In this document: piece by piece, positions 1 to 7,913 of the stretch
Layout: each line of letters starts with the position of its first letter
How positions within the stretch are numbered: the first letter of the stretch is position 1
Assembly (NCBI RefSeq): GCF_011761235.1
Contig: NZ_JAAOYW010000003.1
Coordinates: 124,001 to 188,000, forward strand
Reading direction: 5' to 3'
From: Frigoribacterium faeni
GTDB lineage: Bacteria; Actinomycetota; Actinomycetes; Actinomycetales; Microbacteriaceae
Length of the DNA: 64,000 nucleotides
The notes under the pieces: generated by a model
What the model saw: only the letters and a program-made list of their open reading frames with translations
What the model was told of the DNA's origin: nothing
Database searches by the model: none
Translations under genes and position numbers: made by a program

Positions 1-1
1 C

Positions 2-448
2 CAGGCCCGCGAGGTCGAGGTCGACGGGCTCGTCTACCGCGAGGGGCTCAACGCCGTCGGCATCACCGGCGGCGTCGCCGGCAACGTCGTGCCCGATGAG
101 TGCATGGTGCACGTCAACTACCGCTTCGCCCCGAGCCGCAGCGCCGACGAGGCCGTCGCGCACGTCCGCGAGCTCTTCGACGGCTTCGACGTGACGATCG
201 TCGACCTGGCGCCCGGCGCGCGGCCCGGCCTCGACGCCCCGCTCGCGCGGCAGTTCCTCGAGGCGGTCGGCGGCGAGGCGAAGCCGAAGTACGGCTGGAC
301 CGACGTCGCGCGCTTCTCCGAGCTCGGCGTGCCCGCCGTCAACTACGGCCCCGGCGACCCCCTGCTCGCCCACCACGACGACGAGCGCGTGCCCGTGCAG
401 CAGATCCTCGACAACGAGCGCGGACTGCGGGCGTGGCTGACGGCCTGA
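2..448 (+). CDS. dapE: Succinyl-diaminopimelate desuccinylase, C-terminal part
   Basis: Last 148 residues of a zinc M20 peptidase-family enzyme, most likely DapE, which removes succinate from N-succinyl-diaminopimelate in lysine and peptidoglycan precursor synthesis. The frame is already open at the window edge, so the start lies outside. The visible part covers the end of the lid/dimerisation domain ([17 protein letters not shown]) and the return to the catalytic domain, where [13 protein letters not shown] holds the late conserved metal-ligand histidine. The stop is at 446-448. The next gene starts 16 bases before it, so the two are probably co-transcribed. Other M20 amidohydrolases share the fold; DapE is preferred because of the short C-terminal domain and the actinobacterial context. 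Confidence 0.85.
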   Translation, partial: QAREVEVDGLVYREGLNAVGITGGVAGNVVPDECMVHVNYRFAPSRSADEAVAHVRELFDGFDVTIVDLAPGARPGLDAPLARQFLEAVGGEAKPKYGWTDVARFSELGVPAVNYGPGDPLLAHHDDERVPVQQILDNERGLRAWLTA

Positions 449-1734
449 CCAGGCAGCCGACCGCCGCGCCGCCGACCCGGGAGCGGACGCACGGCTCGTC
501 GGGGCGCGGAAGTGCCCGGGCCGCCGGCTCGGGCTCGGGCAGGCGGGCGCTGCGTCGGCTGACCGTGCGCTGGCGCCTGCTGCCCTGGTGGGCCCGCGTG
601 CTCGCGGTGTTCGTCGTGTCCCGAGTCGTCAGCACGGCCCTGCTGCTCAGCTTCGCCGAGCGCCAGGGCGCCAACGCGTGGACGCTCGCCCGGCCGGACT
701 ACGCCAGCTTCGCGAGCATCTGGGACGGCCACTGGTACTACATCATCGCCGCGGTCGGCTACCCGTCGACCCTGCCGCTCACCGAGACCGGGCACGTGGC
801 CGAGAACGCGTGGGCGTTTATGCCGGCCTACCCGTTGCTCGTGCGCGGTCTCATGGAGCTGACCGGCGCCTCCTTCGCGGCCCTGGCGGTCGTCGTGTCG
901 ACCGCGTTCGCGGCCGGCACGGCGCTGCTGTTCCACCGTCTGCTGCGCCACGTGCTGCCCGACGGCACGGCCCTGTTCGGCGTGGTGCTGTTCTGCGCCT
1001 CGCCGCTGTCGCCGCTGCTGCAGGTGGCCTACGCGGAGTCGATGTTCCTGTTCCTGCTCTGCGCCGCGCTGCTGCTGATGGTGCGGAGGCGCTACGTCGC
1101 GATGCTGCCCGTCGTGCTCGTCCTGTCGTTCACGCGACCGGGGGCGCTCCCGCTGGCCTTCGCGCTCGGCCTGCACGTCGTCCACCGCTGGTGGCGGCGG
1201 CGGGACGACCCGTTCCCGGGGCGCGAGCTGGCGGCCGCCGGGGCGGCGACGGTCGCGACCGCCGTGGCCGGCCTGGGCTGGCTGCTCGTCGCCGGGCTCG
1301 TCACGGGCAGGCTCGACGCCTACACCGAGACCGAGCTGGCCTGGCGGTCGGCCTACATCGGCTACGGGCCCCTGGTGCCGTTCACGCCCTGGATCGAGGG
1401 TGCGAACTGGTGGTTCCCGGGTGGTCGGGGGGTGGCTCTGCTGGTGATCTCGCTGATCGCCTTCGGGGTGCTGCTCTTCGGACCGTGGGGCCGCCGGATC
1501 GGCCTCGACCTGCGCCTGTGGAGCCTCGCCTACGCGCTCTACCTGCTCGCCGTGTTCTTCCCCCAGTCGAGCACCTGGCGCCTGTTGATGCCGTTGTTCC
1601 CGCTGTTGGGGGTGCTCGCTCTGCCCCGCTCGCGGGTGTACCGGGTGGCGCTCGTGCTGCTCTTCGTGGCGGGCCAGTGGCTGTGGATCGACTGGTGCTG
1701 GTGGGTGGACGGGTACGACTGGACGCCGCCGTGA
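433..1734 (+). CDS. PIG-V-like mannosyltransferase family membrane protein
   Basis: Polytopic membrane protein of about 433 residues with some ten hydrophobic segments, after a basic, disordered N-terminus of about 45 residues. The loop after the first membrane segment has [16 protein letters not shown] (from about residue 96), the WDG.WY signature of PIG-V/GT-C mannosyltransferases. In those enzymes the acidic residue acts in sugar transfer from a polyprenyl-phosphate donor. The likely role is adding mannose to an envelope glycan or lipid on the outer face of the membrane; the acceptor is unknown. The GTG at 433 overlaps the end of dapE and implies translational coupling. The frame is open further upstream, but that part is antisense-like, arginine-rich sequence and not protein-like. 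Confidence 0.75.
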   Translation: MADGLTRQPTAAPPTRERTHGSSGRGSARAAGSGSGRRALRRLTVRWRLLPWWARVLAVFVVSRVVSTALLLSFAERQGANAWTLARPDYASFASIWDGHWYYIIAAVGYPSTLPLTETGHVAENAWAFMPAYPLLVRGLMELTGASFAALAVVVSTAFAAGTALLFHRLLRHVLPDGTALFGVVLFCASPLSPLLQVAYAESMFLFLLCAALLLMVRRRYVAMLPVVLVLSFTRPGALPLAFALGLHVVHRWWRRRDDPFPGRELAAAGAATVATAVAGLGWLLVAGLVTGRLDAYTETELAWRSAYIGYGPLVPFTPWIEGANWWFPGGRGVALLVISLIAFGVLLFGPWGRRIGLDLRLWSLAYALYLLAVFFPQSSTWRLLMPLFPLLGVLALPRSRVYRVALVLLFVAGQWLWIDWCWWVDGYDWTPP

Positions 1735-1755
1735 CGGGCGTGACGCCTGCTCGCG

Positions 1756-1786
1756 TTTAGGTCCCTGCGGCTGCATCACGGATAAT
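1756..1786 (+). promoter_or_regulatory. Possible promoter of the DUF3117 gene
   Basis: GATAAT at 1781-1786 is a good -10 candidate. TTTAGG or TTAGGT about 18-19 bases upstream could be a weak -35. It precedes an AAGGGG ribosome-binding site at about 1805-1810 and the ATG at 1819. AT-rich hexamers are rare here, which gives the call some weight. Confidence 0.45.
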
Positions 1787-1818
1787 GGAGTCGAATCTTC
1801 GCGAAAGGGGACTATCTG

Positions 1819-1989
1819 ATGGCAGCCATGAAGCCGAGGACCGGCGACGGGCCTATGGAGGCCGTGAAGGAGGGCCGCCTCATCATCGTGCGCGTTCCGC
1901 TCGAGGGTGGCGGTCGCCTCGTGGTGTCGGTCAACGACGACGAAGCCCGAGAGCTGCACGACGCCCTGGCGAACGTGGTCGGCGACTAG
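1819..1989 (+). CDS. DUF3117 small conserved actinobacterial protein
   Basis: Protein of 56 residues beginning MAAMKPRTGDGPMEAVKEGR and continuing with a hydrophobic strand (LIIVRVPLEGGGRLVVSV) and an acidic helix (NDDEARELHDAL). This matches the DUF3117 family of about 55-75 residues, found almost throughout actinobacteria, whose function is not known. The ATG follows AAGGGGACT at a suitable distance. The gene stands alone, between the mannosyltransferase and a convergent methyltransferase. The family call rests on the characteristic N-terminal PRTGDGPMEA and VNDDEA motifs. Confidence 0.85.
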   Translation: MAAMKPRTGDGPMEAVKEGRLIIVRVPLEGGGRLVVSVNDDEARELHDALANVVGD

Positions 1990-2099
1990 GCACGACCTCC
2001 TGCATCACCCTCGATGCCCCGTCGGCCACCTGGTCGCCGGGGCGTCGGCGCGTCCGGGGGCAGCGGGCCCGGAACTGGGGAGGCGCGGGGCGGGGCGGC

Positions 2100-2726
2100 T
2101 CAGCGCTTGACGAGCTGCAGCAGACCGTCGCCCGCGGTCGACAGCGAGCTGATCACGGCGGGCGAGGTCGAGACCTCGGTGAGCAGGGTGCGGAACCCGG
2201 TCGTCGTGGCGTCGCGCCGGGCCGGGTTCGCGACCGAGCCGTGCCAGAGCGCGTGGGCGACGAGCACCAGCCCGCCGGGCCGGGCCATGCGGAGCCCGTG
2301 CTCGACGTACTCGATGACGGAGCCGGGGTCGGCGTCGACGAAGACGACGTCGTAGCTGGACTCGTTCATGCGCGGCAGCACGTCGGCGGCGCGGCCCGTG
2401 ATGAGGCGCACCCGGGCGGCCGGCACGCCGCCGCGCAGGTAGGCCTCGCGGGCGGCCTGCTGGTGCTCGATCTCGCGGTCGATGGAGGTGAGGGTCGCGT
2501 CGGGCGCGCCGGTCATCAACCAGAGGCCGCTGACGCCCACGCCGGTGCCGATCTCGATGACGCTGCGGGCCCGGGAGGAGGCGGTGGCGACCGCGAGCTG
2601 GGCGCCCACGGCAGGGGAGACGGCCTCGACCCCGACCTCGAGGGAGTGCTGCCGAGCCTCGGCCACCGGTCCGCTCTCCGTCACGAGTTCTTCCGCGAAC
2701 TTCCAGCTCGACTCAATCTGCGACAC
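2100..2726 (-). CDS. O-methyltransferase, SAM-dependent
   Basis: Rossmann-fold methyltransferase of about 208 residues, similar to the caffeoyl-CoA O-methyltransferase family. Motif I is VIEIGTGVGVSGL (about residues 56-68). An acidic residue after the second strand (SIDRE) should bind the ribose of SAM. FVDADP and GGLVLVAHALWHG resemble the metal-dependent active-site region. The substrate cannot be told. A GTG at 2732 is possible, but GAGGA then sits only two bases away; the GTG at 2726 leaves eight and is preferred. It resembles Rv1220c of M. tuberculosis, which also lies near tatB. The divergent neighbour here is tatB itself. Confidence 0.8.
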   Translation of the reverse strand: MSQIESSWKFAEELVTESGPVAEARQHSLEVGVEAVSPAVGAQLAVATASSRARSVIEIGTGVGVSGLWLMTGAPDATLTSIDREIEHQQAAREAYLRGGVPAARVRLITGRAADVLPRMNESSYDVVFVDADPGSVIEYVEHGLRMARPGGLVLVAHALWHGSVANPARRDATTTGFRTLLTEVSTSPAVISSLSTAGDGLLQLVKR

Positions 2727-2776
2727 ACTCACTCCTCGGTGGCCGAGTCTAGGGGCTGCCTGTCGGGGGCAGCCGT

Positions 2777-2782
2777 TAGTCT
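2777..2782 (+). promoter_or_regulatory. Leaderless-type -10 box of tatB
   Basis: TAGTCT, then six bases, then the GTG start of tatB. No Shine-Dalgarno sequence lies between. This spacing fits transcription starting at the start codon (inference). Confidence 0.5.
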
Positions 2783-2788
2783 GCGTGC

Positions 2789-3196
2789 GTGTCCCTGTTC
2801 GGTCTGACGTTCGACAAGTTGCTGGTGATCGGCGTGCTCGCCGTGTTCCTGCTCGGTCCCGAGCGCCTGCCCGGCTACGCCGCGAAGCTCGCGCAGCTGG
2901 TCCGCAGCCTGCGCGACCTGGCGAACGGCGCGAAGGCCCGCATGCGCGACGAGATGGGCCCCGAGTTCGACGAGGTCGAGTGGCAGAAGCTCGACCCGCG
3001 CCAGTACGACCCGCGGCGCATCATCCGCGACGCCCTGCTCGACGCCCCCGCGGCGACCACCAAGCCCGTGTCCGGGGCCATGGCGCCGGCGACGGCAGCG
3101 GCGGTGTCCGTCGGCCTGCCGGGCGGCGGGCCGCGACCGGCTCCCGTGCCCCTCGCCGTCGGCGAGGTGCCCCCGTGGGACTCCGAGGCGACCTAG
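2789..3196 (+). CDS. tatB: Sec-independent protein translocase TatB-like
   Basis: Protein of 135 residues with the TatA/TatB layout. It has a short N-terminal membrane helix (LLVIGVLAVFLLGPERLP, residues about 10-27) with the conserved Phe-(x)-Gly-Pro hinge and Glu, then an amphipathic helix (YAAKLAQLVRSLRDLANG), then a charged, proline-rich tail. TatB works with TatC to recognise twin-arginine signal peptides and export folded proteins. Length and tail fit TatB better than TatA. In M. tuberculosis tatB sits next to sigE-rseA-htrA and a methyltransferase; here only the methyltransferase remains. The GTG start lies just after a TANNNT box. Confidence 0.85.
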   Translation: MSLFGLTFDKLLVIGVLAVFLLGPERLPGYAAKLAQLVRSLRDLANGAKARMRDEMGPEFDEVEWQKLDPRQYDPRRIIRDALLDAPAATTKPVSGAMAPATAAAVSVGLPGGGPRPAPVPLAVGEVPPWDSEAT

Positions 3197-3261
3197 GCGA
3201 CCCTGGGCGACCTGGCCGACCCTGGTCGTCCTGTCTCCGCCGGGCCTCGGCGTCCGTCCCG

Positions 3262-4176
3262 TCACACCCCGCCGTGCAGCGCGGCCACCCGTGAGGCCTC
3301 GGCCCGCAGCGCGTCGACGACGCGGCGCACCGAGGGGCGCTCGGCACGGTCGCGGCGCATCAGCACCGAGACGTAGCGGACGGCGCGGATGCTCTCGAGA
3401 GGCAGCAGCACCATGTCGTCCCGCGCCTCCTTGGCGGTGAACCGCGGCAGCACCGCGATCCCGAGGCCGGCCCCCACGAGCGACTCCGTGACCTTCGTGT
3501 CGCTGAACCGCTGGGCGACGCGCACGGGACTGCCCGTCACCCGCTCGATCTCGCGGTAGACCCACTCGAACGGGAAGTCGGTGGGCACCCCGATCCAGGT
3601 CTCGCCCTCGAGGTCGCCGGGCGACAGGGAGGCCCGGCCGGCCAGCCGGTGGTCCGCGGGCAGGGCGACGTCGAGCGGCTCCGTCAGGAGGGGCACCGTG
3701 ACGAGTCCGCGGCCGCGCCAGGCACGGCCGTCGGGGGAGTGGGCGACGACGACGTCGTGGTCGGCCGCCAGGTCGGCGAACTCGAGGATCGACGGGTCGT
3801 GGTCGGTGGCCACGACGGTGAGCCCCGGCGTCTCGGCGATCGTGCGCAGCAGCCCGGGCAGCAGCATCTGGCCGCCGGTCGGGAACGTCGCGAGGGTGAC
3901 CTCGCCCTGGGGCGTGGCCACGAAGTCGGCCCAGACGGCCTGGGCGCGCTCGAGGGCCACCGCGACGTCGGTGGCGGTCTGGGCGAGCACCCGCCCCGAG
4001 CCGGTGAGCACCACGCCGCGCCCGACGCGCTCGGTGAGCGCCACCCCGGCCTCCCGCTCGAGCACCTTGAGCTGCTGCGAGACGGCGGAGGGGGTGCGGT
4101 GGGTGGCCTTCGCCACGGCGGCGATGCTGCCCCGCTCGGCCAGCTCGCGCAGCAGTTCGAGTCGCTTGACGTCCAT
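3262..4176 (-). CDS. LysR-family transcriptional regulator
   Basis: Protein of 304 residues, the usual LysR length. Residues about 1-60 form the winged helix-turn-helix, with the recognition part GSIAAVAKATHRTPSAVSQQ. About 90-295 form a two-lobed effector-binding domain. LysR proteins usually bind a small-molecule co-inducer and control a divergent gene. The divergent unit here is a short leader and a 40-residue membrane peptide at 4420, which may be its target (inference). The ATG at 4176 follows TAGAAT by six bases, with no ribosome-binding site. It converges on tatB with a gap of 65 bases. Confidence 0.88.
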   Translation of the reverse strand: MDVKRLELLRELAERGSIAAVAKATHRTPSAVSQQLKVLEREAGVALTERVGRGVVLTGSGRVLAQTATDVAVALERAQAVWADFVATPQGEVTLATFPTGGQMLLPGLLRTIAETPGLTVVATDHDPSILEFADLAADHDVVVAHSPDGRAWRGRGLVTVPLLTEPLDVALPADHRLAGRASLSPGDLEGETWIGVPTDFPFEWVYREIERVTGSPVRVAQRFSDTKVTESLVGAGLGIAVLPRFTAKEARDDMVLLPLESIRAVRYVSVLMRRDRAERPSVRRVVDALRAEASRVAALHGGV

Positions 4177-4182
4177 GTAGCC

Positions 4183-4188
4183 ATTCTA
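4183..4188 (-). promoter_or_regulatory. Leaderless-type -10 box of the LysR gene
   Basis: TAGAAT on the minus strand, six bases before the ATG, inside a locally AT-rich patch. The intergenic region may also hold the autoregulatory LysR site; no clear T-N11-A repeat could be fixed by eye. Confidence 0.5.
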
Positions 4189-4317
4189 CGGTGTCACGGT
4201 AGTTATGCATGGTTGTGCTTCGTTGTTCCACGGAGCATGATTGACCTTGTCATCAGAGGGACCCCATGCCCTCTCCGCTCGGTCGACCTGGTCCCGAGCG
4301 TCCGCAACGAGGCTGAC

Positions 4318-4374
4318 CGACCGCCTCCGAGACCTGTCGCCGTGCCCTGCACGGCCCGGTCGAGGAGGCGGTCG
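4318..4374 (+). ncRNA. Foldable leader RNA upstream of a small membrane peptide
   Basis: An 11-bp perfect inverted repeat (CGACCGCCTCC at 4318-4328 with GGAGGCGGTCG at 4364-4374) encloses an inner hairpin (CGTGC-CCT-GCACG, 4341-4353). It lies 46 bases before the ATG of the 40-residue peptide. It could be a cis-regulatory leader, an attenuator-like element, or part of an independent small RNA. No known riboswitch class is recognised. Pairing was done by eye and no energy was calculated. Confidence 0.35.
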
Positions 4375-4419
4375 ATCGGCCTGCCCACACCGCGCGACAG
4401 CGCAGACAAAGAGAAGAAC

Positions 4420-4542
4420 ATGTTCATCGGAATCATCGTCCTGGCCGCCGCGGCGAGCGTCGGCATCGTCGGCTCCGTCATCTCGGTCGCCCGAGACGGC
4501 TACCGCGCCATCCCGACCCGCACCTTCACCCGCTGGTCCTAG
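4420..4542 (+). CDS. Small single-span membrane peptide (40 aa), function unknown
   Basis: Open frame of 40 codons plus stop. The product begins MFIGIIVLAAAASVGIVGSV, one hydrophobic helix, and ends in a short basic tail (ARDGYRAIPTRTFTRWS). This is the usual build of bacterial small membrane proteins. The ATG is preceded by purine-rich AGAGAAGAA. The unit is self-contained, with a foldable leader upstream and a strong hairpin terminator 120 bases downstream. It is divergent from the LysR gene, which may regulate it (inference). The family is not recognised. A non-random helix followed by a positive tail favours a real gene over chance. Confidence 0.5.
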   Translation: MFIGIIVLAAAASVGIVGSVISVARDGYRAIPTRTFTRWS

Positions 4543-4661
4543 CCGGCTCCTCGGCGCCTCCCGGCGTCGTCGGTCCGTGCTGGAACCGATGACGTCCAGG
4601 CAGGCCGGTCGCGTCTCCTCCTGAGCGCGACCGCCTGCGCGAGGCGATCGAGCGAGGCACT

Positions 4662-4696
4662 CGAGAGGCCCCCGTGCTCGGCACGGGGGCCTCTCG
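4662..4696. terminator. Strong hairpin terminator
   Basis: Perfect 16-bp stem (CGAGAGGCCCCCGTGC at 4662-4677 with its complement at 4681-4696) and a three-base loop. It lies between the small membrane peptide and the convergent mrp gene, so it can serve both strands. No U-run is needed in actinobacteria of this type. Confidence 0.8.
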
Positions 4697-4744
4697 TGTG
4701 CCCGGGGCAGGGGCGGGTACGGTCTCAGACGCGGACCGCCGCGC

Positions 4745-5929
4745 TCAGCTGACGCTGAGCCCGAGCTTGCGCCCGACGAGGCTGCGCGGCCGCACGGCCA
4801 GCGTGCCGGCCAGGGCGTCGACGACCCGGGCGGCAGGGTCGTCCGGCGACGTCACGACGACGGGCGCGCCCCGGTCGCCGCCCTCGCGCAGCCCGAGGCT
4901 GAGCGGCACGCTCGCGAGCAGCGGCACGGGCTCGGCCTGCCCGGCCGAGAGGCGACGAGCGGTCTCGGCGCCGCCGCCCGAGCCGAAGAGCTCGAGGACG
5001 CTGCCGTCGGGCTGCGCGAGCCCCGCCATGTTCTCGACCACGCCGAGCAGGCGCTGGCCGGTCTGGCGCGCCACGACGCCGCTGCGCTCGGCGACGTCGG
5101 CGGCCGCGGGCTGCGGGGTCGTCACGACGAGCACCTCGGCGTGGGGCAGCAGCTGGCCGACCGAGATGGCGACGTCGCCGGTGCCCGGCGGCAGGTCGAG
5201 CAGCAGCACGTCGAGGTCGCCGAAGAACACGTCGGTGAGGAACTGCTGGATGGTGCGGTGCAGCATCGGTCCGCGCCAGGCGACGGCGGTCGACGTGTCG
5301 TCGACGAACATGCCGATGGAGATCACCTTCACGCCGTGGGCGACGGGCGGCAGGATCATGTCGTCGACCTGGGTCGGCTTCACGGCCGCGCCGTCGGGGC
5401 CGACGAGGCCGAGCAGCCCGGGGATGCTGAAGCCGTAGACGTCGGCGTCGACGATGCCGACCGACAGGCCCCGCGCGGCCAGCGACACGGCCAGGTTGGC
5501 CGTCACGGTCGACTTGCCCACGCCTCCCTTGCCGCTCGTCACGGCGATCACCCGCGTCAGCGAGTCGGGGCCGAACTGCTGCACGCGCGCCCCCCGGCCG
5601 GCCCGCAGCTTCTCGGTGAGCGCGCGCCGCTCCTCCAGGGTCATCACCGTGACGTCGACGTCGACCGCGGTGACGCCGGCGACCGAGGCCGTCGCGGCGC
5701 GCACGTCGCGCTCGATGGTGTCGGCGGCCGGGCAGCCGACGATGGTCAGCTTGACCGACACGGAGGCGGCGCCCGCGGCGTCGACCGTGACGTCGCCGAT
5801 CATGTCGAGCTCGGTGACGGGACGGCGGATCTCGGGGTCGAGCACCGACGCGAGCGCCCGACGCACCTGGTCGGCGGGCGTCAGGGCCGAGGAGGCGCCG
5901 GCCGCGCCCCCGGGACCGCCGTCAGCCAC
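4745..5929 (-). CDS. mrp: Mrp/NBP35 family P-loop ATPase
   Basis: Protein of 394 residues. Residues about 20-95 form a DUF59/MIP18-type domain and about 125-385 a ParA/Mrp ATPase. The deviant Walker A TSGKGGVGKST is at about 131-141; DADVYGFSIPG and LLLDLPPGTGD follow. The family carries and transfers iron-sulfur clusters in the cytosol. The usual CxxC pair near the C-terminus is absent: the matching stretch reads ENMAGLAQPDGSVLELFG. The protein may therefore not bind a cluster in the classical way. The GTG start at 5929 overlaps the end of the DUF1003 gene by 8 bases, the last step of a three-gene minus-strand operon. Confidence 0.88.
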   Translation of the reverse strand: MADGGPGGAAGASSALTPADQVRRALASVLDPEIRRPVTELDMIGDVTVDAAGAASVSVKLTIVGCPAADTIERDVRAATASVAGVTAVDVDVTVMTLEERRALTEKLRAGRGARVQQFGPDSLTRVIAVTSGKGGVGKSTVTANLAVSLAARGLSVGIVDADVYGFSIPGLLGLVGPDGAAVKPTQVDDMILPPVAHGVKVISIGMFVDDTSTAVAWRGPMLHRTIQQFLTDVFFGDLDVLLLDLPPGTGDVAISVGQLLPHAEVLVVTTPQPAAADVAERSGVVARQTGQRLLGVVENMAGLAQPDGSVLELFGSGGGAETARRLSAGQAEPVPLLASVPLSLGLREGGDRGAPVVVTSPDDPAARVVDALAGTLAVRPRSLVGRKLGLSVS

Positions 5930-6503
5930 GACGACCGTCGCCGCTCGGGTCGGCCGAGGCCGCGGCGCCCGTCGCCGTCGCGGACCCGCTCCCGGCCTCG
6001 TCGTCGCGCCGGTCGAGCTCGTCGAGCAGGGCCCGCAGCTCGGCGCGGATGAAGTCCTTGCTGGCCATGTCGCGGATCGCGATGCGCAGGGCGACGACCT
6101 CGCGGGCGAGGTACTCGGTGTCGGCGAGATTGCGCTCGGCGCGCTGGCGGTCCTGTTCGAACTGCACGCGGTCGCGGTCGTCCTGCCGGTTCTGCGCCAG
6201 CAGGATCAGCGGGGCGGCGTAGGACGCCTGCAGCGACAGGATGAGCGTCAACGCCGTGAAGCCGATGGCCGCGCTGTCGAACCGCCACTCTTCGGGGGCG
6301 GTGACGTTGTAGCCCATCCAGAGCAGGCAGAAGGCCGTGAGGGCGAGCAGGAACTGCGGCGTGCCCATGGCGCGGGCGATCGCCTCGGTCGCGCGGCCGA
6401 ACCGGTCGCGGCTGCCCCGGCCGCGTCCGCGGCCGGGCAGGACGCGCGTGCGCAGGCCCTTGGGGGAGTCGAGTCGGACGGTGCTCCGGTTATCGCGTGC
6501 CAC
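5922..6503 (-). CDS. DUF1003 membrane protein
   Basis: Protein of about 193 residues with two membrane helices (FLLALTAFCLLWMGYNV and GFTALTLILSLQASYAAPLI) followed by a long charged coiled-coil-like helix (residues about 100-165). This is the DUF1003 layout; function is unknown, though the family often stands next to MgtE-like proteins. The GTG at 6503 has GAGGA five bases upstream and overlaps the preceding gene by 14 bases. A longer upstream start would add only arginine/proline-rich sequence read inside the neighbour. The C-terminal 30 residues are low complexity. Confidence 0.82.
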   Translation of the reverse strand: MARDNRSTVRLDSPKGLRTRVLPGRGRGRGSRDRFGRATEAIARAMGTPQFLLALTAFCLLWMGYNVTAPEEWRFDSAAIGFTALTLILSLQASYAAPLILLAQNRQDDRDRVQFEQDRQRAERNLADTEYLAREVVALRIAIRDMASKDFIRAELRALLDELDRRDDEAGSGSATATGAAASADPSGDGRRG

Positions 6504-7821
6504 CGGCGGTCCTCCTCGGGGTCGTGGGTGTGGTCGGGGTCGTGGGCGCACGCCGCGCGCGCGACCGGGAGCGGCTCAGGGGCCTGTCCTGGTCGTGGCT
6601 GCGCCAGTCGTCGGGCAGCACGTGGTCGAGGACGTCGTCGATGGTCACCACCCCGACGAGGCGGTGGGCGGCGTCGACGACGGGCACGCTGACGAGGTTG
6701 TACGTCGCCATCACCCGGGTCACCTCGAGGGCCGTGGCGTCGACGCGCACGGGCTCGAGCTGCTGGTCGAGCAGCGTGCCCAGGCGCTCGTTCGGCGGGT
6801 AGCGGAGCATGCGCTGGAAGTGCACCATGCCGAGGAACCGCCCGGTCGGGGGCTCGTAGGGCGGCAGCGTCACGCAGACCGCGGCGCCGAGCGCGGGCGC
6901 GAGCTCGTGCCGGCGGATGAGGGCGAGGCCCTCGGCCACGGTCGCGTCGGCCGATACGATCACGGGCTCGGTCGTCATGAGCCCGCCGGCGGTGTCGGCG
7001 TCGTAGCTCAGCAGCATGCGCACGTCGTCGGCCTCCTCCGGCTCCATCAGCTGCAGCAGCTGCTCCTTGCGCTCGTCGCCGAGCTGCGACATGAGGTCGG
7101 CGGCGTCGTCGGGCTGCATCTGGTCGAGCACGCCGGCCGCGCGCTGGTCGTCGAGCTGCGAGAAGATCTCGACCTGCTCGTCCTCCGGGAGCTCCTCGAG
7201 CACGTCGGCGAGTCGGTCGTCCGACAGCTCGGACGCCACCTCGAGCCGGCGCTCGGGCGTGAGGTCGAGCAGGGTGTTCGCGAGGTCGGCGGGCACCAGG
7301 TCGGAGTACGCGGCGATCAGGTGCTCGGCGCTCTGCGCCTCGCCGGGCTCGTTCTCCTCGGTCACCTCGTCCCAGGTGGTGAAGGCGGTCGGGCCCTTGC
7401 CGAACGGCGACGGCGTGGTCTTGGGCCGCCGCAGGAACAGCTGCCCGATCTCCCAGTCGCCCTCGCTGACCTCGTCGATCGCGACGTCCTCGATGACGGC
7501 GCGGCCGCCGTCGCGGCGCAGCGACACCCGGCGGCCGAGCAGCTCGGCGATGACCCGCGTCTCGCCGCCGCGCTGCTCGAAGCGGCGCAGCGTGATCGTG
7601 CCGCTCGTGATGATCTGCCCCGAGCCGATGCTCGTGACGCGGCCGATGCCGACGAAGACGCGGCGCTTTCCCGGCACCTCGACGATGAGGCCCACGACGC
7701 GGGGCGGGTCGGAGCGGCGGTAGACGACGAGCACGTCGCGGACCTTGCCCACCCGGTCGCCCGCGGGGTCGAAGACGGAGCACCCGGCGAGACGGGCGAC
7801 GAAGACTCTGGTGGCGCTCAC
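6490..7821 (-). CDS. MgtE N-domain and CBS-domain protein without the channel part
   Basis: Protein of 443 residues. The N-terminal about 100 residues look like a PRC-barrel-type beta domain (GCSVFDPAGDRVGKVRDVLVV). Residues about 160-280 form the helical MgtE N-domain (repeated LANTLLDLTPERR and LADVLEELPEDEQ helices). Residues about 285-410 hold two CBS repeats (LMTTEPVIVSADATVAEGLA; LEPVRVDATALEVTRVMATY). The five-helix magnesium channel of true MgtE is missing. The protein probably senses Mg2+ or adenine nucleotides and regulates a partner, perhaps the DUF1003 protein it overlaps. The tail is T/P/R-rich. GTG start six bases after TACCTT. Confidence 0.82.
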   Translation of the reverse strand: MSATRVFVARLAGCSVFDPAGDRVGKVRDVLVVYRRSDPPRVVGLIVEVPGKRRVFVGIGRVTSIGSGQIITSGTITLRRFEQRGGETRVIAELLGRRVSLRRDGGRAVIEDVAIDEVSEGDWEIGQLFLRRPKTTPSPFGKGPTAFTTWDEVTEENEPGEAQSAEHLIAAYSDLVPADLANTLLDLTPERRLEVASELSDDRLADVLEELPEDEQVEIFSQLDDQRAAGVLDQMQPDDAADLMSQLGDERKEQLLQLMEPEEADDVRMLLSYDADTAGGLMTTEPVIVSADATVAEGLALIRRHELAPALGAAVCVTLPPYEPPTGRFLGMVHFQRMLRYPPNERLGTLLDQQLEPVRVDATALEVTRVMATYNLVSVPVVDAAHRLVGVVTIDDVLDHVLPDDWRSHDQDRPLSRSRSRARRAPTTPTTPTTPRRTAGGTR

Positions 7822-7827
7822 CCCACC

Positions 7828-7833
7828 AAGGTA
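7828..7833 (-). promoter_or_regulatory. Leaderless-type -10 box of the MgtE-N/CBS operon
   Basis: TACCTT on the minus strand, six bases before the GTG at 7821. It would drive the three-gene run CBS protein, DUF1003 protein and mrp. Confidence 0.45.
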
Positions 7834-7913
7834 GTCGCTCCCCTCCGCCGTGCCGCGCCCCGATCGCGGCGCCTCCCCTGCTGCTCCCGGGCCCGACGTG
7901 CTTCAATTCGTCC

